DNA of 64,000 nt from Anaerotignum lactatifermentans (GTDB lineage: Bacteria; Bacillota; Clostridia; Lachnospirales; Anaerotignaceae), in the NCBI RefSeq assembly GCF_016902535.1, contig NZ_JACSNY010000007.1, positions 62,001 to 126,000 on the forward strand, read 5' to 3'. This document shows positions 15,376-24,095 of this stretch, in pieces (position 1 is the first letter of the stretch; each line of letters opens with the position of its first letter). The notes under the pieces were generated by a model that saw nothing but the letters and a program-made list of their open reading frames with translations, was not told the origin of the DNA and did no database searches. A program made the translations under genes and the position numbers.

Positions 15376-18097
15376 GTTTGCATCTCCCCTTTGGCTGGTG
15401 CTGCTGCCTTTGGCGGGGGCATGGATTTATCTGCATATGAGGAAAAACGGCGTTCTTTCGTCTTTTCAGAAAAAACTGTATACAGGACTGCGGGCGATGG
15501 TCTGTCTGCTGCTGATTTTGGCCATGGCGGGGCCTACGGTTATTTTGACGGCCAAGGATACGGCTACGGTGTTTGCGGTGGACCGTTCCGCCAGCGCCCA
15601 GGACAGTCTGGATGAGATTACGGCGTTTTTGGAGGCGGCGCAGGAGAACCGTCCCGCCGGAGAGACTGTGGGCCTGGTGAGCTTTGGCGCCGCCACGGCG
15701 GTGGAGCAGCTGCCTTCGGAGGAGTCGGATCTGGCGGCGGGACTGCTTTCCGCTGTGGACCCCGGCGGCAGTGATCTGGCGGGGGCCGTGGGATTAGCCC
15801 AGAGTCTTCTGCCGGAGCGTTCCGCCAAGCGGGTGGTACTGCTTTCCGATGGGAAGGAGACCGTTGGAGATCTGCTGCAACGGGCGGATATTCTGGCCCA
15901 GCAGGGAGCTGTGCTGGATGTATACCCGCTGGAGCAGGAGGAACGTCCGGAGGTGCAGCTGACCCAAATGGAGCTGGATCAGGTAATCCGAAAGGATACC
16001 CGGTATGAGATCGCGTTGCGGCTGTATTCCACCATAGATACGCAGGCGGTGGTGCGGCTGTATAAGGAAAACACCATGATCGCCCAGGAAAACGTCACTG
16101 TGCGCCGGGGAGAAAGCCGGCTGGTATTTTCGGATCAGACCAAAGAAGGCGGTGCTGTGACCTATTGGGCGGAAATCGAGGCGGCAGAGGATACCCTGAC
16201 CCAGAACAACCGGGTCTATAATTATACTTATATTGAAGATGTACCCCGACTTTTAATCATAGAGTCGGAAGAGAGCCAGTGGGCGGCGCTTCTGGAAAAC
16301 AGCATGGTTTCCGTGGATCGGGTGCAGCCTGCCGCGGCGCCTGTGTCGGCGGAGGCCCTTTCCCGTTATGACGCTGTGATCCTTGCCAATGTGGATCTGG
16401 GAGAACTGCCCGATGGCTGGGCGGACACGGCGGAAAGCTACGTACGGACGCTGGGTGGCGGCCTGATTGCCAGCGGTGGGGAGAAGGCCTTTGCTCTGGG
16501 CGGCTATCAGGGTACTGTTCTGGAAGAAATTCTGCCGGTAGATATGGATTTGAAAACAGAAGGCCAGGAGCCGGATCTGACGATGATTATGGTCATTGAT
16601 CGTTCCGGCAGTATGGACAGCGCCACCTACGGCGTGACCCGCATCGACATGGCGAAGGAGGCGGTCATCCGCAGTCTTTCCCATTTCCAGCAGGGAGACC
16701 GGGTAGGTGTGATTGCGTTTGATTCTGAGGCAAGCTGGGTGGTAGAGCCCCAGGAGGTTACGGCCAATGCGGAGAAAATCAGCAGCGCTGTGGCATCCAT
16801 ACAGGCCAGCGGTGGGACCTCGATTCTGCCGGCCCTGCGTCAGGCTTATGACGCTGTTTCCAAAAGCGAAACCAAGCAGAAGCATATTTTGCTGCTGACA
16901 GACGGTCAGGCGGAACAGTCTGGCTATGATGGCCTGCTGCAGGAAATGCGGCAAAGAGGTGTGACCCTTTCTGCTGTCGCGGTAGGGGAAGACGCCGATC
17001 AAACGCTTCTGGAGCGGTTGGCGGAGGAAGGCGGCGGACGATATTATTATACGGATGTATTTTCCGATTTGCCGGAAATCTTCGCTAAGGAGACCATTCT
17101 GGCCGGCAAGGAATTTTTGAATAACCGCAGCTTTTACCCTGCGCAGAAGGATGTGTCTGTGATTCTGGACGGCGTGGAACGTGTGCCCCAGCTGCAAGGC
17201 TATGTAAGCACTACGGCCAAGAGCCGGGCGGATCAGGTGCTCATCAGTGATACCCAGGAGCCGGTGCTGGCGGCGTGGCAGTATGGCCTGGGCAGAACGG
17301 CTGTCTGGACCCCGGATCTGTCCGGTCAATGGACGGCGGACTGGCTCAGTCAGCCGGAAGGTGTGACGATTCTGCGGAATCTGGTCTCCTGGACCATGAA
17401 AAGTCCCATGGACGACAGCCTGAAGATGACGGCGGCGCCGGAACAGTCCCGGACCCGTCTGCGTCTGGAAATGCCCTATGAGGAGGAGATAAAACAGGTT
17501 AAGGCGTCTGTGGTAGACGGCAAAGGAAAAGAGTCGGAAGCGATATTTTCCATGACTTCGCCGGGCGTCTATGAAGCATGGCTGGATACGGCGGCAGAGG
17601 GGGCCTATGTAGCCTCCGTGGGCAAGGAAAAGGAAGATGGCACATGGGAATATGCCAATACGGGCTTTTTTATTTCCTATGGGGCGGAATATGACCTAAC
17701 CAAAGGCACAGGAGGCCGGACGCTGCTGGAACAGGCGGCGGCACGTACCGGCGGACGGGTATTGACCTCCGGCGCGGAGGTGTTTTCCGGCGCTGTTCCC
17801 AGAACCATGGCGGAGCGGGAATTGCAGAAGGTACTGCTGGTTTTGGCGCTGCTGCTGTTTTTGCTGGATATTGCCCTCCATCGCTTTACACTGGTGACGG
17901 CAAGGCTGGAACAGGCGGCATCTTCGCTGCATCTGCCCCAAAGAAAAGCTGGGACCAAAAAGACGGCAAAAGCGGAAAAGAAGAAGCCGGAAGAACCTCT
18001 GCCCCGGACAGAAGGGGCCAAAGCGCCGGCGGAGGAAAAGGAAACGATTTCCACGGCGCAGAAGCTGGCCCAGTCCAGGAAAAAAAGAGGGAAATGA
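15365..18097 (+). CDS. Large membrane protein with two VWA domains
   Basis: This 910-residue protein has two N-terminal helices (LWLVLLPLAGAWIYL and AMVCLLLILAMAGPTVIL), a first VWA-like domain (VFAVDRSASAQDSL, about residue 70) and a gatase-like segment (LLIIESEESQWAALL, then TLGGGLIASGGEKAF). A second, classical VWA domain follows (MIMVIDRSGSMDSATYG, near residue 410, with DGQAEQSG). The metal-binding D-x-S-x-S is intact in both VWA domains. Near the end a helix (LLVLALLLFLLDIALHRF) precedes a Lys/Glu-rich cytoplasmic tail of about 70 residues. GTG at 15365 is used and overlaps the upstream stop. It closes the operon; no clear terminator follows. Confidence 0.85.
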   Translation: MRIEFASPLWLVLLPLAGAWIYLHMRKNGVLSSFQKKLYTGLRAMVCLLLILAMAGPTVILTAKDTATVFAVDRSASAQDSLDEITAFLEAAQENRPAGETVGLVSFGAATAVEQLPSEESDLAAGLLSAVDPGGSDLAGAVGLAQSLLPERSAKRVVLLSDGKETVGDLLQRADILAQQGAVLDVYPLEQEERPEVQLTQMELDQVIRKDTRYEIALRLYSTIDTQAVVRLYKENTMIAQENVTVRRGESRLVFSDQTKEGGAVTYWAEIEAAEDTLTQNNRVYNYTYIEDVPRLLIIESEESQWAALLENSMVSVDRVQPAAAPVSAEALSRYDAVILANVDLGELPDGWADTAESYVRTLGGGLIASGGEKAFALGGYQGTVLEEILPVDMDLKTEGQEPDLTMIMVIDRSGSMDSATYGVTRIDMAKEAVIRSLSHFQQGDRVGVIAFDSEASWVVEPQEVTANAEKISSAVASIQASGGTSILPALRQAYDAVSKSETKQKHILLLTDGQAEQSGYDGLLQEMRQRGVTLSAVAVGEDADQTLLERLAEEGGGRYYYTDVFSDLPEIFAKETILAGKEFLNNRSFYPAQKDVSVILDGVERVPQLQGYVSTTAKSRADQVLISDTQEPVLAAWQYGLGRTAVWTPDLSGQWTADWLSQPEGVTILRNLVSWTMKSPMDDSLKMTAAPEQSRTRLRLEMPYEEEIKQVKASVVDGKGKESEAIFSMTSPGVYEAWLDTAAEGAYVASVGKEKEDGTWEYANTGFFISYGAEYDLTKGTGGRTLLEQAAARTGGRVLTSGAEVFSGAVPRTMAERELQKVLLVLALLLFLLDIALHRFTLVTARLEQAASSLHLPQRKAGTKKTAKAEKKKPEEPLPRTEGAKAPAEEKETISTAQKLAQSRKKRGK

Positions 18098-18170
18098 TTT
18101 TTTTCCGGAATCGGTTCTATTTGTTTCCTGATATGTAATAGAAATGTAAGGAAATTTATTGGTTTTGATA

Positions 18171-18199
18171 TTGTTTTTTTTAAAAGGCTTCGTTATGAT
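18171..18199 (+). promoter_or_regulatory. Promoter of the VanW-family gene
   Basis: TTGTTT (18171-18176), a 17-base spacer and TATGAT (18194-18199) form a reasonable sigma-A promoter. It would give a leader of roughly 85 bases before the ATG at 18292. Confidence 0.6.
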
Positions 18200-18291
18200 A
18201 AAGAGAGTGTTACGTTACGCGGTAAAAACAGTTTCCTGTCAGAGGGAGCCTTTTTCTGTCAAAGATCCTGGGGCGGCGGGAAACAGATACC

Positions 18292-19785
18292 ATGAAGAAA
18301 GATCGGGGTAGAAAGATGGAAGAAAAGAAAAAACCAAGGATAGAGAGACTGCATCAAAATTCCCATAAAAAGGCCATTATCGCTATGCTTGTTGTGGTGA
18401 TTCTGGCGGTATGCTGCGCGCTTGCGTACTTTATGTATAATCGCCACCAGATCAAGACGCTGCTGGCGACGGAAGGCATTTATCAGGGCATTACCATCGG
18501 CGGTGTGGATGTGGCAGGCATGAGCAAGGAAGAGGCGGTAGCCGCTTTGCAGCAGCAGTATACGGACGCGGTAGATAACCAGAAGGTGACCATCTCCTTT
18601 GAGGAGGACAAATGGGAAATGACCTTCCGGGAACTGGGCGCCGGCTACCATCTGGAGGAGGCCGTAGAGACGGCTTACCAGACCGGCCGGGAAGGCACGG
18701 ATAAGGAGCGTTTCGCTGTGGGCAAAACACTGCTGAAGGAAGGCATGGATATCGAAGTGGAATTCACCTATGAGGACGAGGCTATGCAGGCGGCACTGGA
18801 TCAGGTGGCGGAGGAATTTGACCGCCATGCCGAGGATAGTACCGTCAGCCGTTCCAATGGGAAATTTGTAATTACCGAGGAAAAGGCAGGCCGTGTCATG
18901 GACCGGGAAAAAACGCAGGCCAACGTAGCGGCTGTGCTGGAAACGAAGGTCAGCGGAACGGCGCAGATCGTGGCGGAGGTGGAAGAGCCTAAGATCACGG
19001 CGGAGGACAACAGTCATGTAACAGACCTGATCGGCAGCTTTAAAACCACCTATACCATGAGCGATAAAAACAGAAATACCAATCTGGCCGTTGGCTGCAA
19101 TTATATTAACGGCACTGTTGTGACGCCGGGAGAAGTATTTTCCGCCAATGTGGAGCTGGGGCCCCAGACCTACGCCGGCGGCTATCGGGACGCGGCGGTA
19201 TATAATAACGGTAAGGTGGAAAGCGGTATAGCCGGCGGTGTGTGTCAGGTAACGACTACACTGTACAACGCCGCTATCATGGCGGAACTGGAGATCGTGG
19301 AACGGTATCCCCATTCCATGACCGTAGGCTATGTGCCTTTGGGCAGAGACGCGGCCGTAGCGGGAAATTACAAAGACTTGAAATTCCGGAATAATACGGA
19401 GTATCCTATTTTGATTGAGGCTTATGCCAGCGGCGGCAATCTGGTGATGAATATTTACGGACATGAGGAACATTCCTCTTCCAGAAAGGTGGAATTCCAG
19501 ACCGTATATGAATCTACCATCGCCAAACCGGCGGAAATCGTGACGGAAGATCCGGAAATGCCCGAAGGCGAACGGAAGGTGACTTCCAAGGGCAAAGAGG
19601 GCTGTAAAGTCAGTGTGTATAAAATCGTTTATGAAAACGGCAAACAGATCAGCAAGGAATGGTTCAGCAGTTCCTCCTATCGTTCTACGGCGGATGAAGT
19701 AACCGTAGGCACAAAGAAGGCGGAGGAGAAAGCAGAAACGGCCCAGACCTCGGCGGCAGGTCAGGGCGGATTTGGCATACAGTAA
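18292..19785 (+). CDS. VanW-family protein with peptidoglycan-binding domain
   Basis: The 497-residue protein has a basic cytoplasmic N-terminus, one helix (AIIAMLVVVILAVCCALAYFM, about 24-45) and a large external part. Residues about 65-215 fit the PG_binding_4 domain (GVDVAGMSKEEAVAAL). Residues about 240-380 fit the VanW domain (RNTNLAVGCNYINGTVV, SGIAGGVCQVTTTLYNAA). The rest is a beta-rich G5-like region and a short Gln/Ala-rich tail. VanW was named for glycopeptide resistance clusters, but most members are ordinary envelope proteins, and no van operon surrounds this one. The start could be ATG 18292 or 18316; neither has a strong ribosome site. It forms a single-gene unit with promoter and terminator. 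Confidence 0.88.
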   Translation: MKKDRGRKMEEKKKPRIERLHQNSHKKAIIAMLVVVILAVCCALAYFMYNRHQIKTLLATEGIYQGITIGGVDVAGMSKEEAVAALQQQYTDAVDNQKVTISFEEDKWEMTFRELGAGYHLEEAVETAYQTGREGTDKERFAVGKTLLKEGMDIEVEFTYEDEAMQAALDQVAEEFDRHAEDSTVSRSNGKFVITEEKAGRVMDREKTQANVAAVLETKVSGTAQIVAEVEEPKITAEDNSHVTDLIGSFKTTYTMSDKNRNTNLAVGCNYINGTVVTPGEVFSANVELGPQTYAGGYRDAAVYNNGKVESGIAGGVCQVTTTLYNAAIMAELEIVERYPHSMTVGYVPLGRDAAVAGNYKDLKFRNNTEYPILIEAYASGGNLVMNIYGHEEHSSSRKVEFQTVYESTIAKPAEIVTEDPEMPEGERKVTSKGKEGCKVSVYKIVYENGKQISKEWFSSSSYRSTADEVTVGTKKAEEKAETAQTSAAGQGGFGIQ

Positions 19786-19823
19786 GTGTACTCTGGCTTT
19801 TTAAAAATCATTTTTGAAAAAAG

Positions 19824-19866
19824 AATCGTCGGTATCCCTGGAAAGAAAGGGATTCCGGCGATTTTT
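19824..19866 (+). terminator. Terminator after the VanW gene
   Basis: AATCGTCGG-TATCCCT pairs with AGGGAT-TCCGGCGATT (one G-U pair) and a T run follows. Its right arm AGGGATTCCGGCGATTTTT recurs at 23955-23974, so the terminators belong to one intergenic repeat family. Confidence 0.82.
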
Positions 19867-19935
19867 GCTTATGCCTGAAAAGACGCCTTTAGTATTTTCC
19901 GAAACGAAAAAAATCTGTTCTTCCCCCTTTTGGTG

Positions 19936-19944
19936 TGGTAGAAT
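19936..19944 (+). promoter_or_regulatory. Extended -10 promoter of the AIR synthase gene
   Basis: TGG plus TAGAAT forms an extended -10 element 50 bases before the ATG at 19994. The -35 region has no good match. Confidence 0.5.
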
Positions 19945-19993
19945 GATGCCATGGGGAAAAAGAACGGCCAGAGATGCTGAGGGAGGAAGAAGA

Positions 19994-21013
19994 ATGTTTG
20001 AGATCGGAAAAATACCGCCCCAGATATTAGAAAAAATGGTGCTCTATCCTGTGACCCATACAAAGGTACACAGAGAGGATATCGTGGTGCGGCCAAAAAC
20101 AGGTGAGGACTGTTCCGCCATGGACCCGGCGGGAGAACTGTGTGTGTTTTCCACAGACCCTATTACCGGGGCCACCAAAGATGCCGGTTATCTGGCGGTC
20201 CACATCAACTGCAATGACGTATATTCTGCCGGGGCGGAGCCGGTTGGCATTTTAATGACGGTACTCCTGCCCGCAGGCAGCGATGAGCAGATGCTGGAAA
20301 GTCTGATGCAGGGGGTACTGACGGCGGCAGCGGAACTGGGCATTGAGGTGCTGGGCGGACATACGGAAGTGACAGACGCGGTGGTAAAGCCTGTGATTTC
20401 CGCCACAGTCATCGGCAAGACAAGAAATCGGAATATGGTCTGTACCGGCGGCGCCCAGGAAGGACAGGACGTGATTATGACCAAATGGGCGGGATTGGAA
20501 GGCACAGCCATCATTGCCCAGGAGCAGGAGGAAGCCCTGCTGCGGTGCCTTCCCCGGGAAATGGTGGAAAAGGCCAGAGGTCTGCGTGGATTTTTGTCTG
20601 TGGGCAGGGAATCCCGTATTGCCATGGAGCATGGGGCCACAGCCATGCATGATGCCACGGAGGGAGGCATTTTAGGCGCTGTCTGGGAAGTGGCGGAGTG
20701 CTCGGAAAAAGGCGTTGCCGTATTTGCGGATAAAATCCCTATCTTAGAAGAAACAAAGGCCATCTGCCAGAAAGCGGACATTGACCCTCTGCGGCTTATT
20801 TCCAGCGGCACCATGATTATTGCCGCCTTTGACGGGGAAGAACTGGTGCGGAAGCTGGAAGAGGCGGGCATAGAGGCCGCTGTCATCGGCAGAATTACGA
20901 AAGAAGGAAAAACCATGGTGCGGGAAGGCAGGGAGGAACCTCTGGAACAGCCCCAGAGCGACGAACTGTACCGCGCCGTTGTACCAATGAGAGAGAAGGA
21001 AGAAGCGAAATGA
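19994..21013 (+). CDS. HypE/PurM-like AIR synthase family protein
   Basis: The 339-residue protein has the two-domain layout of the PurM/HypE/SelD/ThiL superfamily, whose members use ATP to activate an oxygen or thiol group of the substrate. Signs are the N-terminal acidic metal/nucleotide segment (EDCSAMDPAG), STDPITGATKDAGYLAVHINCNDVYSAGAEP, the GGHTEVTDAV loop and the second-domain motif HDATEGGILGAVWE. It lacks the C-terminal Cys that marks true HypE, so I do not assign hydrogenase maturation. The start is ATG with GGGAGGAAG upstream; the in-frame stretch further upstream crosses the preceding terminator. Its last bases overlap the aminotransferase start (ATGA), so the two are translationally coupled. 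The substrate is unknown. Confidence 0.88.
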   Translation: MFEIGKIPPQILEKMVLYPVTHTKVHREDIVVRPKTGEDCSAMDPAGELCVFSTDPITGATKDAGYLAVHINCNDVYSAGAEPVGILMTVLLPAGSDEQMLESLMQGVLTAAAELGIEVLGGHTEVTDAVVKPVISATVIGKTRNRNMVCTGGAQEGQDVIMTKWAGLEGTAIIAQEQEEALLRCLPREMVEKARGLRGFLSVGRESRIAMEHGATAMHDATEGGILGAVWEVAECSEKGVAVFADKIPILEETKAICQKADIDPLRLISSGTMIIAAFDGEELVRKLEEAGIEAAVIGRITKEGKTMVREGREEPLEQPQSDELYRAVVPMREKEEAK

Positions 21014-22179
21014 GAGATTTTGTATCAAAGGAAGTAGCCCAGATGCCGCCTTCCGGCATCCGGAAATTTTTTGATGTGGTGGCGACCATGGACAACGTGG
21101 TTTCCCTTGGTGTTGGCGAGCCGGACTTTATGACGCCGGAACGTATCAGAAAGGCGGCGGCGGAGTCTCTGCTGGAAGGAAAGACGAAATACTCCTCCAA
21201 CTGGGGGATGCCTCAGCTGCGGGAAGAGATTGCCCATTATCTGGAGCGGAGATTTGATCTGCGTTATGACACAGACCAGATCCTTTGCACCATCGGGGCT
21301 TCGGAGGCCATTGATATCGCTCTGCGGACCATTCTGGAGCCGGGGGATGAGGTACTGGTAGTAGAGCCCTCCTATGTGGCCTATAAGCCTACCATCGCTT
21401 TGCAGCATGGCGTGCCTGTGGTAGTGACCACAAAGGCGGAAAACGGATTCCGTCTGACGGCGGAGGAGCTGGAGGAGGCTATTACGCCGAAAACAAAGGC
21501 GCTGATCCTGCCCTATCCCAACAATCCTACCGGCGCTATCATGGAAAAAGAGGATCTGGAAAAGCTGGTGCCGGTCATCTGCGCCCATGATCTTCTGGTG
21601 ATTTCCGATGAGGTGTATGCGGAACTGACTTACGGCGGCAAAACTCACTGCTCCATCGCTTCTCTGGCGGGCATGGCAGAGCGGACACTGGTGCTCAATG
21701 GCTTCTCCAAGGCCTTTTCTATGACGGGCTGGCGTCTGGGATACGCCGCCGGTCCAAAGGAATTGATTAAAGCCATGAATAAGGTACATGCCTATGTTAT
21801 TATGTGCGCGGCGTCTGCCAGCCAGTACGGCGCCATCGAGGCCCTGCGGGATGACGCGCTCTGTGACAGCGATATTGAAAAAATGCGGACGGCTTATAAT
21901 GAAAGAAGGACATATCTGGTCTCCGCCCTGCGGGAAATGGGGCTGGACTGCTTTGAGCCGGAGGGGGCCTTTTACGTATTCCCTTCCATCGCTTCTACGG
22001 GCCTGTCTTCTCAGGATTTCTGCTACCGCCTGCTGATGGAGGGCGGTGTGGCCGTGGTGCCCGGGGATGCCTTCGGGGAAAGCGGCGAGGGCCATGTGCG
22101 CATTTCCTATGCTTACAGCATGGAACAGCTGAAACAAAGCATGGCGAAAATTCAGGCTTTTCTGGATTCATTGAAATAA
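21010..22179 (+). CDS. PLP-dependent class I aminotransferase
   Basis: The 389-residue protein fits fold-type I aminotransferases of the aspartate/aromatic group. Landmarks are VVSLGVGEPDF near the start, YSSNWGMPQLREEIA, the NNPTGAIM substrate loop with its Asn, DEVYAELTY, and the PLP-lysine motif NGFSKAFSMTGWRLGYAAGP (Lys near residue 233). The conserved Arg that binds the substrate carboxylate is in GHVRISYA near the end. These enzymes move an amino group between an amino acid and a 2-oxo acid in the cytoplasm. The exact substrate is unclear; the coupled AIR synthase-like gene does not point to a known pathway. A hairpin terminator follows. Confidence 0.93.
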   Translation: MRDFVSKEVAQMPPSGIRKFFDVVATMDNVVSLGVGEPDFMTPERIRKAAAESLLEGKTKYSSNWGMPQLREEIAHYLERRFDLRYDTDQILCTIGASEAIDIALRTILEPGDEVLVVEPSYVAYKPTIALQHGVPVVVTTKAENGFRLTAEELEEAITPKTKALILPYPNNPTGAIMEKEDLEKLVPVICAHDLLVISDEVYAELTYGGKTHCSIASLAGMAERTLVLNGFSKAFSMTGWRLGYAAGPKELIKAMNKVHAYVIMCAASASQYGAIEALRDDALCDSDIEKMRTAYNERRTYLVSALREMGLDCFEPEGAFYVFPSIASTGLSSQDFCYRLLMEGGVAVVPGDAFGESGEGHVRISYAYSMEQLKQSMAKIQAFLDSLK

Positions 22180-22192
22180 AACAGCGTTTATG

Positions 22193-22236
22193 GAGCCGGG
22201 CTTTTCGGAAGGAAGGGTCCGGCTTTTCGTGTTTTT
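22193..22236 (+). terminator. Probable terminator after the aminotransferase
   Basis: AGCCGG and CCGGCT form the stem around a loop of about 20 bases, followed by TTTTCGTGTTTTT. The stem is short and the T tract broken, so confidence is moderate. Confidence 0.5.
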
Positions 22237-22274
22237 GTAAGAGAATCTTAACAATATTTGTGCGCTTGAAAATA

Positions 22275-22303
22275 TTGACAGAAAGAGACAAATATGAGAT
22301 GAT
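22275..22303 (+). promoter_or_regulatory. Promoter of the CorC gene leader
   Basis: A perfect TTGACA (22275-22280) is followed after 17 bases by GATGAT (22298-22303). Transcription would start near 22310, giving a leader of about 200 bases before the CorC start at 22511. Confidence 0.65.
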
Positions 22304-22337
22304 ATATCCCAAATTCGAGAGGAGTGTGAAAAAAGGC

Positions 22338-22409
22338 ATGGACGCGGACAGCGACAGTGACGCCAATAACTTATATTTACATCTGATGCCTGAAGAAATG
22401 GACGGTTAG
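22338..22409 (+). CDS. Candidate 23-residue Asp-rich leader peptide
   Basis: An ATG-to-TAG frame in the CorC gene leader encodes MDADSDSDANN and so on, ending PEEMDG. Four Asp alternate with other residues in the first eight positions. GAGGAG lies about 13 bases upstream, rather far for a normal ribosome site. The TAG directly abuts the terminator stem at 22410. An AGGCAT (22334-22339) overlapping the start codon can pair with ATGCCT at 22386-22391 inside the frame, or with ATGCCT in the terminator's right arm. That would make translation of this frame and termination mutually dependent. Short open frames occur by chance, so this is a candidate only. Confidence 0.35.
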   Translation: MDADSDSDANNLYLHLMPEEMDG

Positions 22410-22457
22410 AGGTATAGCCTTTCTCTGCGCTTTTGCGGGGATGGGTTATGCCTTTTT
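22410..22457 (+). terminator. Leader terminator (attenuator) before the CorC gene
   Basis: AGGTATAGCC (22410-22419) pairs over ten positions, two of them G-U, with GGTTATGCCT (22444-22453), followed by TTTTT. It lies 54 bases before the CorC start codon and inside the same transcript, as expected of an attenuator. The right arm contains ATGCCT, which an upstream AGGCAT could capture instead. Confidence 0.65.
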
Positions 22458-22510
22458 GTGTTTGTTTGGAGAAAATCAGGAAAGAATAAGTATTGGAGGA
22501 ATTAAGAAGT

Positions 22511-23839
22511 ATGAATTGGGGACCTTTTTTATTACAGATCATATTGATCGGTTTGAACGCGGTATTCGCCAGCGCGGAGATCGCGGTCATATCCATGAAT
22601 GAGACAAAACTGAAAAAAATGGCTTCGGAGGGCGACAAGCGGGCCAAACGTCTGGCGGCCCTGACGGAACAGCCCGCCCGTTTCCTGGCCACCATACAGG
22701 TAGCCATTACGCTGGCGGGGATGCTGTCCAGTGCTTTCGCGGCGGAAAATTTTGCCGGGCCTGTGGTAGCGGCGCTGGTGGCAGCCGGGGTCGGTGTGCC
22801 GGAAAATGTGCTGCGTTCTGTGGCGGTACTGGTGATTACAGTAATCCTGGCCTACTTTAACCTGGTATTCGGGGAACTGGTGCCAAAACGTGTGGCTATG
22901 AAGAAATCCGAATCTCTGGCGCTGGGCCTTTCCGGGCTGCTGCGCAGTGTATCTCTGGCGTTTGCGCCATTGGTATGGCTGTTAACCACATCGACCAATA
23001 TCGTGCTGCGTCTGATGGGCATTGACCCTAATGATAACGAGGAGGAGGTTTCCGAGGAGGAAATCCGCATGATGCTGGAGGCGGGCAACGAAAGAGGCAC
23101 CATCGACGGCGAGGAAGTGGAAATGATCCAGAATGTGTTCGCCTTTGACGATACAGCCGTGGAGGAAGTCTGCACCCATCGTGTGGATGTGGAAACGCTG
23201 GAACTGGATGACGATATGGAGAAATGGGACGAAATCATCCGAAATAGCCGCTTTACCTATTACCCCATCAGCGGCGAGGACAGAGACGATGTCATCGGCG
23301 TTCTGGATACAAAGGAATACTTCCGTCTGGAGGACAGAAGCCGGGAAAGCGTTATGGCAAATGCCGTGGACAAACCTTATTTTGTGCCGGAATATATCAA
23401 GGCGGACGTATTGTTCCGAAATATGAAAACAGACAGAAGATATTTCGCCGTTCTGCTGGACGAATATGGCGGCTTCAGCGGCATCATTACGCTGCGGGAT
23501 ATTATGCAGCTGCTGGTGGGTGATTTCTATGAGGAGACCCAGGCACAGGAGGCCGCGGCGATTTCACAGACAGCGCCGGATCAGTGGCAGATTCTGGGCA
23601 GCGCCGATCTGGAGGATGTGGCGGAGGCCCTTGGGATTAAGCTGCCTGTAGAGGAATTTGAGACTTACAGCGGTTATATCTGCGGCATCATAGGCCGTAT
23701 CCCCGACGACGGCAGCAGTTTTGCCGTGGAAACGGAACGGCTGAAAATACAGGTCCATACGGTGGAAAACCACCGGATCGGCGCCACTACGGCGACACTT
23801 TTGCCATTGCCGGAGCCGGAGGAAGAGGAAAGGGAATAA
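22511..23839 (+). CDS. CNNM/CorC-family transporter with CBS pair (HlyC/CorC type)
   Basis: The 442-residue protein has the standard layout of this family. A DUF21/CNNM membrane domain (about 1-190, with FASAEIAVISMNETKLKKMA and the conserved FGELVPKRVAMKKSE) is followed by two CBS domains (about 210-335) that bind adenine nucleotides. A CorC_HlyC domain ends the protein (about 350-435, SGYICGIIGRIPDDG). Bacterial members such as MpfA and CorC are linked to Mg2+ export or cobalt/magnesium resistance; hemolysin is an old, misleading name. The start is ATG 22511 with GGAGGAATTAAG upstream; TTG at 22493 lies within the ribosome site. Expression is probably controlled by the leader terminator. 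Confidence 0.92.
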   Translation: MNWGPFLLQIILIGLNAVFASAEIAVISMNETKLKKMASEGDKRAKRLAALTEQPARFLATIQVAITLAGMLSSAFAAENFAGPVVAALVAAGVGVPENVLRSVAVLVITVILAYFNLVFGELVPKRVAMKKSESLALGLSGLLRSVSLAFAPLVWLLTTSTNIVLRLMGIDPNDNEEEVSEEEIRMMLEAGNERGTIDGEEVEMIQNVFAFDDTAVEEVCTHRVDVETLELDDDMEKWDEIIRNSRFTYYPISGEDRDDVIGVLDTKEYFRLEDRSRESVMANAVDKPYFVPEYIKADVLFRNMKTDRRYFAVLLDEYGGFSGIITLRDIMQLLVGDFYEETQAQEAAAISQTAPDQWQILGSADLEDVAEALGIKLPVEEFETYSGYICGIIGRIPDDGSSFAVETERLKIQVHTVENHRIGATTATLLPLPEPEEEERE

Positions 23840-23927
23840 GCGGTTGAGAATTGCGAAGGAATCTCTTTTTGAGACAGGAAGGCACTTCCACTGTTTTTAG
23901 AAGAAAATAAATTCCCTTAAAAATAGA

Positions 23928-23974
23928 AAATCGCCGGAATCCTATGCGTATTGCAGGGATTCCGGCGATTTTTG
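23928..23974. terminator. Bidirectional terminator hairpin, copy 1
   Basis: AAATCGCCGGAATCC pairs perfectly over 15 bases with GGATTCCGGCGATTT, with A and T runs on either side. It should end the CorC transcript, and could stop read-through from the opposite strand. Confidence 0.88.
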
Positions 23975-24095
23975 ATTTCCGGGTGTTCCAAAAGCAGCTT
24001 TCCCTTAAAAAATAACGATTTTCTTATTCCTTGATTTTTTAGGGGGAATTGCGATGACTGTTTTTAGAAGAAGGTAATTTTCCTTAAAAATAGAA

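Noticed and set aside
18292-19785. Glycopeptide resistance role for the VanW protein
   Set aside because: No van ligase, dehydrogenase or regulator genes are nearby, and VanW domains are widespread in ordinary envelope proteins.
22300-22410. M-box magnesium riboswitch before the CorC gene
   Set aside because: Only GACGCCAAT matches; the other conserved M-box blocks are missing and the region is shorter.
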